From the NCBI RefSeq assembly GCF_004337695.1, contig NZ_SJXJ01000019.1, forward strand, positions 26,276-82,026: DNA of 55,751 nucleotides. The letters are read 5' to 3'. The stretch's first letter is position 1. Every line of letters begins with the position of its first letter. The DNA comes from Tenacibaculum sp. M341. Its GTDB lineage: Bacteria; Bacteroidota; Bacteroidia; Flavobacteriales; Flavobacteriaceae. The position numbers and the translations under genes were made by a program. Below are positions 1 through 9,250 of this stretch, in pieces. The notes below the pieces were generated by a model. The model had not been told where the DNA came from and did no database searches. It was given only the letters and a program-made list of their open reading frames with translations.

Positions 1-122
1 ATTGCATATTCATAACCTGTTCCTGTTCCTGTGCCTGGTGTAACATTGACTTCTATCAATCCTGAATTTACACCACAATTCGCATCTGTTAAATCAATCG
101 ATGCCGCTAATTGTGGATTGAT
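1..122. repeat. Exact 122-bp repeat, copy 1
   Basis: Bases 1-122 are identical to 1813-1934. The offset is 1812 bp, exactly 604 codons, so both copies are read in the same frame of the giant adhesin. Identity may extend left beyond the window. Confidence 0.95.
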
Positions 123-3100
123 ATCATCATTTGCTGTTGCTGTACATCCATTATTATCGGTAATATTTACTACATGATTCTGTGCGCCTAATCCTGTAAA
201 GGTATATGTTAACGTATTTATTGAAACTGGAGTTGCTCCATTTAATGAAACTAAATATGGTGCTTCTCCTCCTGTGATAGTTACATCTAACTCTCCATTC
301 GTTCCATTATAACATGGCTCTGGACTAACTGAAACTGATAATGGTGTAGGTGCTGTTACTACTACTGCAAATGGTGCTGAACTACAAAGTGTTGTAACAT
401 CTGTTGCTACAACCCAATAGTTTCCTGCTGCTACATCTGTAAATGGTACTGATGTCTGTATTGGAGCTCCTGTTCCTGCTGGGTTTGTAAATAATCCGTA
501 AGTATAAGCTGGTCCGTTTCCGCCTGTGGCACTAGGATCTAAAGTAGCACCTGTAGCTGGACTACAAGTAACTCCTTTTAATTCTGCTACTCCTGTAACT
601 ACTACTGGATCTGGCTGAGTGATAACAACTGTTCCTGCTGATACCTCACATGAAGTATTTCCTGTCTCTCTTACTTCTACATTATATGTATTAGCACTTA
701 ATCCTGTTACTGTAAATGGATTAGTGCTTGTTCCTGATCCACCTATTGGTAACCAAGTAGCTCCTCCGTCTATACTATATTCAAATGTGCCTGCTGCTGT
801 ACTTGTTAAGTTATCTACTACAATCTCAATAGTTCCATCACTTAATCCATTACAACTTACTGGTGTTCCTGATGAACTTGCCATTAACTCTCTATTGGCT
901 TCTACTCGAACAGCTATAGTAGTCTCACAATTTTGTCCATAATCTAAAGTGATCGTGTAATCCCCTACTGGTACTGCTGTGAAAACTCCTGTAGTATTCG
1001 TACTTCCACTTGCTATAGCTGGTGAAATTGTATAATTATGTGTAAATGTTGTTGGTCCTGGAACTGCTGTAATCGTTACTGTTGCACTTCCATCACAATT
1101 ATAATCTACAACTTCGCTTAATGTTGGCTCTGCTGGTAAAGCATCGATCGTTACATCTGGATAATCTAAGAAACATCCATTAGCATCTTCTACACGTACA
1201 TCATAAACTCCTGCTGGTAATCCAGTTACTGTAGTCGATGTCGTAGATGTAAATGCTGCTCCACTTCCATCTATTCTATAATAATAGGTATAAGTTCCAC
1301 TTCCTGTTCCACCTGTTGGCTCTGTGAAAGTAATACTTCCTTGAACTACTCCTGTTACTGAACATTCTAAATCTGTTGCTGTTGGATCGGTAGTAGATAC
1401 AATTGGTGTTGGATTTGTGATTACTGCCTGAGCTGTTGCCGTACATCCATTTGCATCTTCTACTGTAATATCGTAAGTACCTGCTGATAAATTAGGGAAG
1501 TTTAATGGACTTGCACCTAAAGTTACTCCTGTTTGTGGAGCTATAGCATCTCCTCCTCCTGAACTTACTACACTTATATCATATGGCCCTTCGCCTGATC
1601 CAAATGTCAAACTAAAACTTCCATCATTTCCATCACATAATGGCTCTGTTACTACAACACTTGCTGTTGGATTTGGTATTTGATTAATTACTACGTCTTG
1701 TATAACTAACGGACAACCTGCACTATCGCGTACATAAACATCATAAGTACCGGCTGATACTGATAATGAATTACTTGTTACATAACTTGCTGGAGTTACT
1801 CCATCAGCTACTATTGCATATTCATAACCTGTTCCTGTTCCTGTGCCTGGTGTAACATTGACTTCTATCAATCCTGAATTTACACCACAATTCGCATCTG
1901 TTAAATCAATCGATGCCGCTAATTGTGGATTGATTAAAGCTGTTAATGTATTCTCACAACCTTTCCCGTCAACTACTCGTACTGAATTATTACTTCCTAT
2001 TAATAATCCTGAATTGATTGTATATGTTAATGGTGTTCCTGAACTTGCAGAACCACTTACACTTGTTAAAGCTGTTGTAGAACCATTTAAGAAAATTTCA
2101 AATGGAGATTCTCCACTTGTAATACTAACTTCAATTGACTCATTACTACCATCATAACATGTTACCGGATCCAATGTAAAAATTACATCCTCAGGAGGAT
2201 CAACTACTACTTCAAAAGGAACACATCCAACTTTAGTTACCGTAATACTTACATTATCTATAAAATTACCAACTGATAAACTTCCTGTTGCTGTAGAAAT
2301 AGCTTCAAAAGCAATTACTGTTGATGTTTGACCTACTGGTACAGTATAGCTTCCTCTGTAAGTACCCCAAGCTGTATTATCATCTGACATATTCTGTGTA
2401 AAATCAGAAGCAGAAGATGTTATACTTCCTCCAATTCTTACTTGAGCTACATCGACTCCAGATCTACCTCTATGATTTAAAGACCAATTGATTATATCTC
2501 CAGGTATTGTACAAAACTCTTGATATAATGCTGATGGTAAATTTGCATTTAACTCAGCAAAATATTGTCCATCTGCAGCTGGTACTCCTTGGTATCCAGC
2601 TCTCCACAATTCTATTCTATTATCTGCATCTGTATCCCAACCTTCCACAGAAGTTTCTGGGAATATTCTGAATGTTGAAAAAGAACTTGGTACGTTTTCA
2701 AAACTTCCGTTTACAAATGCATCAGTTGAACAACCACATTCTGTACAATTATTATCATCTCGAATATTAACTGTATAAGTACCAGTCCCTAAACCTGAAA
2801 AAACATTCGATGTCTGCCAAGTAGCTCCTCCATCTATACTAAATTCGTAAGGAGGAATTCCTCCTGAACCTTGAACTGTAATTGATGCTGTATTTGCTGC
2901 TGTACAATTTGCTGTAGTTGTTACTGAACCAGTTACGTTTAAAAGGTCTGGTTCTGTAGTTACTACACTTCCTAAATCTCTTAAACATACTATTGCCCCA
3001 GAAGTTTCACGAATACTTACATCGTGAGTTCCTGCTGCAACCCCTACAATTCTAAATGGATTATCTGAAGTTGATGCCCATGTAGTACCTCCATCAATAC

Positions 3101-6100
3101 TGTATTCATAACTTCCTCCGTTAAAATTACTTGCTTGAATTGTAATTGTCCCATTGTCAGAACCATTACATTCAGAATTTGTACTTCCTATAATACTACC
3201 AGTAAATTGTTGGTTTTGAAGAACATTTACTAAAAAGTCTCTTGGACAAGCTCTATCAGCTCTTACTGTAAATGTATGAGTAGCTGGATTTACATTTGTA
3301 AAAACATTAGAAGCTTGAGGTGTAGCACCGTTCCAACTATATGTATAAGTTAAAGCTGGTGTTGCAGGTGGATTGAACGTTACTGTAGCTGTTCCATCAC
3401 AATTGTAATCAACAGTTGCTGGAATATCTGGAATAACAGGATGAGGATCTACCACTATTGTATCTACTGGTGACTCACAACCGTTACTATCTCTTACTGT
3501 TAACACATAAGTACCAGGTGTAATATTGTTCTTAATTAAAGAACTAGAATAAACTCCATTAATTCCATATTGATAAGGTCCTACTCCTCCAGTTGCAGCA
3601 GTAAAAGTTATTACTCCGTTTGGTTGAGGACATGTTGAATCTTGTGTTAAAGAAGCTGTACTACTTGGTGATGAAATTGTTTCAATAGTTATTGTACCAA
3701 CAGAATAACTACATGAGAATCCGTTCTTTGTAGCTCTGATATCTATATCATAATCTCCTGCTGCTAAACCGTTAAATATATTTGAACTTCCAAAAGCACC
3801 TCCATTTAAACTATATTCTAAAGTGTGTCCAATTGTTCCAGGTGGATCTACTGTTGTTATTGTTATTGTTCCTCCAGTTGTACAAGTAACATCTGTATGA
3901 GATTCAGTAAACTGTAATGGTTCTTCAACAATCATTGTTAAAGGAGAAGAAACACTAGAACAGTTGTTATTGTCAACTATAATAAACTCGTATGTTCCCT
4001 CTGCTCCAGATGGAATATTATAAGTTGTACCAGTAGTAAAACCTAATAAATCATCTGCTGTTCCAGCTACACCATCTAAATTTATGCTAGAAGGTATACT
4101 AGAAACATTTGTATATGAAACTGCTGAAGCTGTTGCTGTTGCTGCAGGCGTGTAAGACCATAAAGCATAATTATAGCCTGGTGTTCCTCCAGCACCTGAT
4201 AAATTTATAATTCCATCAGTACAATTAATATCTTTAGTATTAACAGCTGTTATTGTTAATGCACTTGGAACAGTAAAAGGTATCACACTACTCGTAAATG
4301 AACAATCACTTGTAGTTACTTGAACTGTGTAATTACCTGATGTTGTTATAGAAAAATCTCTTGATCTATCTGTTGTAGGTCCATGACTATTAACAACTGA
4401 CGTACCATTTAAAACAGTGTAAGTATAAGGACCTGGAATTGCACTATTAATTTGAACATTAATTTCTCCTGTATCTCCTGCACACAATATTGGAGTAGAT
4501 CCTACAGTTACATCTATGTCAATATTACTTATAGATACATCCTCTGGACCATAAACACAATTAGTTGCATTATTTCTAAAATAAACTTGATAATTTCCTG
4601 CTGTAGTTACTGAAAAAACATTTGATGTTTGGTATGCACCTGCTGCTGGTGCTGGTGAACCAGCTGTTACTAATGCATATACATAACCTGCAGGAACATT
4701 ATTTACAGTAATACTACCTGGTGTAGAACAAATAATATTTTCTTCTACAATTGTAGGGTTTACTGTAGCTTTAAAAATTCTGAAGTAAAAAGTTTGTGGA
4801 CAAATTCCTCCTCCAGAAGAAGGTGTTTCTAAAAGTAACCTATACCTTCCTTCATCTGAAAATGTTCTGGTTGGGTCATTTGCATTTGTTGCTACATCTA
4901 CCCAACAAGCATCCGTAAAATTAGGACAGTCAACACTTGACTCTGGGGCACAAGATGTATCTAATTGCTGCCATCTCACTACTGTAGGAGCACTAACACC
5001 TGCCGATAAACTTCTTACATCTGCGTCACCACACAGATATATTTCTGACGTTCTTGTAACACCATCTGCAGGACAAATAACATGTCCATCTTCTGAAGCT
5101 ATTAAAGGATTAGTACCAGCTCCAATATTAACTACGTTAAAAGTTTCTGTTGCAGTAACACAAGCCGCAGGAACTCCTGCTGGATTAGTTCTTTCAACAG
5201 TATAAGTACCTACAGCATTTACTGTAATTGTTGGTACATTACCTGTAGCAATAACAGTTCCAGAACCATCTCTCCATGTATAAGAAGCGAATCCTGAACC
5301 TGCTGTTAAATCTACAGAAGCACCACAAAATGGGACATCTGAAGTAAACGAACAACCACTTGTATCTACTAAAAAGTTAGAAGCTCCTATTATACCAAAA
5401 TTACAAGCATCAATTCCAGATACACTAGGTGAATTATCAACGCTAACCCCACCTGTTCGTCCATCATACTCTGCAAAAGCCTGATTTTCTACAATATTAG
5501 AACAGACATCTCTTAATTGACTACAATCTGAAACTACTTGTACTCTAAATCTAATACTGTGTACTGCACCTCCCTCTTCAACTAAATTATCAGGAATTTC
5601 AAATTCTAATCTTCCTCCTGTTAAACCTGTTGGTGGTGTATATGTATAATTTATTGGTGTTCCTGTATCAGGATTTATAGGTAAAACAAGCGTAGATTCA
5701 TCTAAATCAACATTTGCAGGTAAATCATCTGTTATAATTGTATTTACAGAATCGTCGGTACCTACATTCTGGAAGCTTATATCATACCATAATGTATCAC
5801 CTAAATTAACTGTTGTTCCAGAGATATCATTTCCGATAGTTCCATCATCAATAGCTTTTACTAACTGAATATCAGGCTGAATAATTTCTATTGCCATTAC
5901 ATTTAAAAATGGCCAATACACATCTCCACTTGTTGTAAACCTAACATCTAATTCTGTTTGACCGTTTGTAATCAAAGAATTTCCTGCATTTAAAGCATCT
6001 ACATCAAATAAATCTACATCAAATCCTAATGTATTTTCACTATCTGGTGTTCTATCAGTTACAAAATTATCATAACGAGTTATACTACCATTAAAAAAGT

Positions 6101-7262
6101 TTGTTGCTGGATTTCTATTAGGTGTGTTTACATTAATATAAGTTCCAGAAGTATTTTCTATTTGAAAGCTATCTCCAGGAATAAAACCATCACCTTCTAA
6201 AGCTGCTGTTAAAAACTGAGCTCTTACTGGTCCCGATGGAATAGTTACAAAATCTTGGAATCTAACATCTGCACTATTTGAACCATCAATTGTTGCAAAA
6301 CCATCAAATACGTTTATATTTTTACTTGACTCAGTTTGATTTTCATATATAACAACCATTACCCAACCGGCTGCACCACCTAAACCATAATTATCATCTC
6401 TACCAGTTGTAGCTCTAATATCTGCAGCGTAGTATTCCCCTTCAGGATTGGATAATCCTTGAACTAATGCAGTAACATCTTTATAGCACACATAAGGGCG
6501 CTGATTTACAGCACCTCCATCATATATTACCTGATCACTAGTTATATCTAAATAATTTTGACCTGGCATTTTAAACTTTATATTCCTATAGTCACCTGGT
6601 CTTGCATTTTCTGTTTCCCAAGATTGATAAGGAAAAACCCCTGCCCAATATAATCCCGCATAAACAATTCTTGAACAATCTGGTAAATCTACCGTAGACT
6701 TAGATGATGAAAAAGTAGCTGCACTCCCCGCTATGCCGTCTGCATCATCAATATCTATATAATCCATAAATACATCTCCATTGTTCACTTGATCTAGTCT
6801 TGTGAAAAAAGATCTTCCACAACCATTAGTAAATGTTAATACATACAAATCACTTCTATTTGGATGCGGTGTATTAGGATCTATTGAAGTTGTTACAGGT
6901 ATATATTCATAGTCACGATAACGATTACCACAACGATCTCTCCATCTGAAGAATCCTCCTCTTCTATATAGATCATTGGTATGACGCCTGTTCAAAATAT
7001 TATTCCCTGCAAATGTAACATTACCTGTTACATTTATACCACCACTACCTAGCCTTTGAGTAAAGTCTACATCTGGTAGCCTTGATTTCATTGCGTCCGC
7101 GTGGGTTGCTTCTAATAATTTGTTTTTTACTACTGATTCTTTTGCGAAATCTTTACTCTGGGGTTGGATTTCTTCTAACTTAGTCACGTTTATTTTGCTT
7201 TGAGCAAAACCTAAGGTAGCATAAAGAATTACTAATACAAAAAGTATTTTTTTATTCATCAT
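1..7262 (-). CDS. Giant SprB-like surface adhesin, partial (C-terminus off the left edge)
   Basis: An uninterrupted minus-strand frame enters from 7262 and leaves the window at base 1, giving about 2420 visible residues. The start MMNKK or MNKK (7262 or 7259) precedes a hydrophobic signal peptide ending near GFAQ. The N-terminal ~500 residues parallel the 3419-residue protein at 15871-26130: a shared AGLYWAG segment, then a DUF11-like domain beginning IQLVKAIDDG, then a Cys-containing Ig-like segment. The rest is a long run of SprB-type repeats (C.G..DG.I......G....Y.YS pattern, ending in Y.V.V.D..GC). An extra jelly-roll-like module begins with NGSFEN near residue 1515. Spot checks at several positions confirm the frame stays open. 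SprB-family proteins are T9SS-exported cell-surface adhesins in gliding flavobacteria. A type B sorting domain is expected beyond the window but is not visible. Certain as a coding region; role inferred from family. Confidence 0.9.
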   Translation of the reverse strand, partial: MMNKKILFVLVILYATLGFAQSKINVTKLEEIQPQSKDFAKESVVKNKLLEATHADAMKSRLPDVDFTQRLGSGGINVTGNVTFAGNNILNRRHTNDLYRRGGFFRWRDRCGNRYRDYEYIPVTTSIDPNTPHPNRSDLYVLTFTNGCGRSFFTRLDQVNNGDVFMDYIDIDDADGIAGSAATFSSSKSTVDLPDCSRIVYAGLYWAGVFPYQSWETENARPGDYRNIKFKMPGQNYLDITSDQVIYDGGAVNQRPYVCYKDVTALVQGLSNPEGEYYAADIRATTGRDDNYGLGGAAGWVMVVIYENQTESSKNINVFDGFATIDGSNSADVRFQDFVTIPSGPVRAQFLTAALEGDGFIPGDSFQIENTSGTYINVNTPNRNPATNFFNGSITRYDNFVTDRTPDSENTLGFDVDLFDVDALNAGNSLITNGQTELDVRFTTSGDVYWPFLNVMAIEIIQPDIQLVKAIDDGTIGNDISGTTVNLGDTLWYDISFQNVGTDDSVNTIITDDLPANVDLDESTLVLPINPDTGTPINYTYTPPTGLTGGRLEFEIPDNLVEEGGAVHSIRFRVQVVSDCSQLRDVCSNIVENQAFAEYDGRTGGVSVDNSPSVSGIDACNFGIIGASNFLVDTSGCSFTSDVPFCGASVDLTAGSGFASYTWRDGSGTVIATGNVPTITVNAVGTYTVERTNPAGVPAACVTATETFNVVNIGAGTNPLIASEDGHVICPADGVTRTSEIYLCGDADVRSLSAGVSAPTVVRWQQLDTSCAPESSVDCPNFTDACWVDVATNANDPTRTFSDEGRYRLLLETPSSGGGICPQTFYFRIFKATVNPTIVEENIICSTPGSITVNNVPAGYVYALVTAGSPAPAAGAYQTSNVFSVTTAGNYQVYFRNNATNCVYGPEDVSISNIDIDVTVGSTPILCAGDTGEINVQINSAIPGPYTYTVLNGTSVVNSHGPTTDRSRDFSITTSGNYTVQVTTSDCSFTSSVIPFTVPSALTITAVNTKDINCTDGIINLSGAGGTPGYNYALWSYTPAATATASAVSYTNVSSIPSSINLDGVAGTADDLLGFTTGTTYNIPSGAEGTYEFIIVDNNNCSSVSSPLTMIVEEPLQFTESHTDVTCTTGGTITITTVDPPGTIGHTLEYSLNGGAFGSSNIFNGLAAGDYDIDIRATKNGFSCSYSVGTITIETISSPSSTASLTQDSTCPQPNGVITFTAATGGVGPYQYGINGVYSSSLIKNNITPGTYVLTVRDSNGCESPVDTIVVDPHPVIPDIPATVDYNCDGTATVTFNPPATPALTYTYSWNGATPQASNVFTNVNPATHTFTVRADRACPRDFLVNVLQNQQFTGSIIGSTNSECNGSDNGTITIQASNFNGGSYEYSIDGGTTWASTSDNPFRIVGVAAGTHDVSIRETSGAIVCLRDLGSVVTTEPDLLNVTGSVTTTANCTAANTASITVQGSGGIPPYEFSIDGGATWQTSNVFSGLGTGTYTVNIRDDNNCTECGCSTDAFVNGSFENVPSSFSTFRIFPETSVEGWDTDADNRIELWRAGYQGVPAADGQYFAELNANLPSALYQEFCTIPGDIINWSLNHRGRSGVDVAQVRIGGSITSSASDFTQNMSDDNTAWGTYRGSYTVPVGQTSTVIAFEAISTATGSLSVGNFIDNVSITVTKVGCVPFEVVVDPPEDVIFTLDPVTCYDGSNESIEVSITSGESPFEIFLNGSTTALTSVSGSASSGTPLTYTINSGLLIGSNNSVRVVDGKGCENTLTALINPQLAASIDLTDANCGVNSGLIEVNVTPGTGTGTGYEYAIVADGVTPASYVTSNSLSVSAGTYDVYVRDSAGCPLVIQDVVINQIPNPTASVVVTEPLCDGNDGSFSLTFGSGEGPYDISVVSSGGGDAIAPQTGVTLGASPLNFPNLSAGTYDITVEDANGCTATAQAVITNPTPIVSTTDPTATDLECSVTGVVQGSITFTEPTGGTGSGTYTYYYRIDGSGAAFTSTTSTTVTGLPAGVYDVRVEDANGCFLDYPDVTIDALPAEPTLSEVVDYNCDGSATVTITAVPGPTTFTHNYTISPAIASGSTNTTGVFTAVPVGDYTITLDYGQNCETTIAVRVEANRELMASSSGTPVSCNGLSDGTIEIVVDNLTSTAAGTFEYSIDGGATWLPIGGSGTSTNPFTVTGLSANTYNVEVRETGNTSCEVSAGTVVITQPDPVVVTGVAELKGVTCSPATGATLDPSATGGNGPAYTYGLFTNPAGTGAPIQTSVPFTDVAAGNYWVVATDVTTLCSSAPFAVVVTAPTPLSVSVSPEPCYNGTNGELDVTITGGEAPYLVSLNGATPVSINTLTYTFTGLGAQNHVVNITDNNGCTATANDDINPQLAASIDLTDANCGVNSGLIEVNVTPGTGTGTGYEYA
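1813..1934. repeat. Exact 122-bp repeat, copy 2
   Basis: Identical to bases 1-122, in frame, within the same giant adhesin gene. It encodes the segment containing NPQLAASIDLTDANCG and the following Gly-Thr-rich stretch. Identity stops at 1934/1935, where the first copy reads atatcatc and this one attaaagc. Confidence 0.95.
2240..2715 (-). other. Jelly-roll / carbohydrate-binding-like module inside the giant adhesin
   Basis: Within the reading frame of the giant adhesin, about residues 1515-1673 depart from the SprB-repeat pattern. The segment starts NGSFEN and includes a W-D-T-D-A-D-N-R-I-E-L-W stretch, then FAELNA and NHRGRSGVD. This resembles the DUF642/galactose-binding-like modules that begin NGSFE and end in an IxxWSLxHRGR-type strand. 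The 3419-residue paralogue has no equivalent that I can see. Family resemblance is by eye; a carbohydrate-binding role is inference. Confidence 0.55.
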
Positions 7263-7302
7263 TTGGGGATTTAAGAATAAATATTTAACCGTTATAATTT
7301 AA

Positions 7303-7349
7303 TAAATTAAAATATAATACCATTAAAAATAGCATTATATTTTAATTTA
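7303..7349. repeat. 16-bp perfect AT-only inverted repeat between PorP-like gene and giant adhesin
   Basis: The arms at 7303-7318 and 7334-7349 are perfect reverse complements, with a 15-nt loop. The dyad lies in the ~100-bp gap between two same-strand genes. There is no clean T-run after it, so it may be a leaky terminator, an mRNA-processing or stabilising hairpin, or a protein-binding dyad. Confidence 0.7.
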
Positions 7350-7358
7350 ACACATAAG

Positions 7359-9245
7359 CTATCTTATATGTATGATGCTTTTTCTATCATAATATGATCC
7401 ATTTAAATTATTATTATACAACTTAATAATTTCAGCACGATCACTTGTTTTATGAATATATATATGTCTATTACCTGTCTTAGGGTTTATGTAATATCCT
7501 GCATTAATTCCATCATTTTCTAATTCATCCAAGAATCTGTCAGCATAAGATTTCTTAGAGAAAACACCTACCTGCATATAATAACCTTCTTCTAAGTTAC
7601 CAGTCTTTTTAACTGTAGTAACTCTCGCTCTTGGTTGAGTTTTAGGTTCTTTATATGTCTCTCCTTTAGCTCCCAATGTAATTTTCATCACATAAATAGG
7701 GTCTCCTTTTCCTCCTCCTTTGGCAGCTTTTAAGCTTCCTAAATCACTATCTTCAGAAGTATTTTCTTTTTCGAACCTAGCATCACCTTTTTTATTTACT
7801 TCTTCTACAATCTCTTCAGCATCTTCTTTCTTTGCAAAACGCTTAAAGTATACCACATAAGAATTATACTTAGGATCCTTTACATATCTTGCCTTAACTT
7901 TTCTTCTCTTGTACTCATTAACTTTATCTTTAGCCTTCTGAATATCTCTAAACTGATCAAAAGCAACATAATACATTGTACCACCTCCACCAGTTCTTGT
8001 TATTGTACTAGTTCTCCATGGTCTTGCTCTTCTTCTAGGTAAGGTTTGATCTCTCTCCTCTTCAGGTAATACTTGCTCTTCGTTATTTTCTTCTGTACTA
8101 GGAACATCTGTAACCTTTTTTGGTGGGGTGTTCTCTAATAACTTCAAGATATCATTTACCCTTTTATTTAATTTGATAATTGAATCTTGTGCTGTACGTA
8201 TTTCATCAGATAAGCCCTCATGTTCAGGATCTTCGTATACATTCTTTCTGGTATCTATTGCTGGTGGCGGTGGAGCATTGTCTGGTAAAATTACTTTTAC
8301 TTCGCTCGTTCTTGAATCTACTCTTCTTCCTCTTCTTCTTCCGAGAGAATAAATTAATCCAACTTCATTTGTTCCACTTAGGTTTTCTGGCTTTTCATAC
8401 GAAAAACCAATAGATAAACGTTTATTTAAATTAATGCCAAAACCTGCGTTTATTCCAAATCTATTATCGTAACCTACTTTAATCCAACCTGCTTTTGGTA
8501 AGTCTGCTAAAACAGTTGCTCCATAAGAAAAGCTTTCTTGCAGTTCACTTTCTGGACCTCTTCTAGCAACCCCAATAGCTCTAACTGTTGTATCTTCAAA
8601 AAAACCTTTCATTGAATTTAACTTGAATGAATAAGCTGCATGAGCCGATATTGTTTTATCGGCAAAGTCAGTAACCATTTCACTGGTTTTCAAGTTAAAA
8701 TCTCCTAAGTTTTCAAAAAATATTCCTACATCAAAATTACCGAATGATACTGTTGCTGCTGGCTGAAAAACCACAACAGGCTTATCTTGATAGTTATTGA
8801 TTAGCGGATCAACACCATTAGATAAAATTCTAGGTTGATCTATACTTCTTCTGCTATATAAAAAGTTAAACCCAAAAGTTAATTTAGTTTTATCATTTAA
8901 TTTTAATTGGTAAGCATAATTTCCAATTGCTCCAAAATCTTTAAAAACACCTATTTCTTGTTGAAAAACAGCAATACCTGCTCCTACATTTGAACGCATT
9001 TTCCCTGAATAACTTACTAAATGAAGCCTTGAAGCATCTTCAAATTCTATATTAGAACTTCTTGAAATAGCCTCTATTGTAGATCCATTTCTGTGTAATA
9101 AAGAAAACGTAGGTACAGACATGAAATTATTAAACTTCATGAAACCTCTTGATGAAAACGCATTATACTGATCGTCACTTATAGCTTGTGAAAAGCCTAA
9201 TAAATGAATCGTAATAAATAGTACTAAAGTAATTTTCTTTACCAT
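7359..9245 (-). CDS. PorP/SprF-family T9SS outer-membrane protein with C-terminal SPOR-like repeats
   Basis: 628 residues with a signal peptide ending near LGFSQ. Residues ~20-310 follow the PorP/SprF pattern, an outer-membrane beta-barrel that supports export of T9SS substrates with type B sorting domains; SprF is needed for SprB export in Flavobacterium johnsoniae. A charged, Pro/Glu-rich linker (~310-420) follows. Then come two SPOR-like segments, about 424-490 (starting MYYVAFDQF) and 554-628 (starting GYYMQVGVF). SPOR domains bind denuded peptidoglycan in characterised proteins. It starts 5 nt after the stop of the upstream type B CTD protein and precedes the giant adhesin by ~100 nt, so the three probably form one unit in which this protein handles export or anchoring of the adhesin. 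The barrel family is confident; the SPOR call is by pattern. Confidence 0.85.
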   Translation of the reverse strand: MVKKITLVLFITIHLLGFSQAISDDQYNAFSSRGFMKFNNFMSVPTFSLLHRNGSTIEAISRSSNIEFEDASRLHLVSYSGKMRSNVGAGIAVFQQEIGVFKDFGAIGNYAYQLKLNDKTKLTFGFNFLYSRRSIDQPRILSNGVDPLINNYQDKPVVVFQPAATVSFGNFDVGIFFENLGDFNLKTSEMVTDFADKTISAHAAYSFKLNSMKGFFEDTTVRAIGVARRGPESELQESFSYGATVLADLPKAGWIKVGYDNRFGINAGFGINLNKRLSIGFSYEKPENLSGTNEVGLIYSLGRRRGRRVDSRTSEVKVILPDNAPPPPAIDTRKNVYEDPEHEGLSDEIRTAQDSIIKLNKRVNDILKLLENTPPKKVTDVPSTEENNEEQVLPEEERDQTLPRRRARPWRTSTITRTGGGGTMYYVAFDQFRDIQKAKDKVNEYKRRKVKARYVKDPKYNSYVVYFKRFAKKEDAEEIVEEVNKKGDARFEKENTSEDSDLGSLKAAKGGGKGDPIYVMKITLGAKGETYKEPKTQPRARVTTVKKTGNLEEGYYMQVGVFSKKSYADRFLDELENDGINAGYYINPKTGNRHIYIHKTSDRAEIIKLYNNNLNGSYYDRKSIIHIR

Positions 9246-9250
9246 AAATC

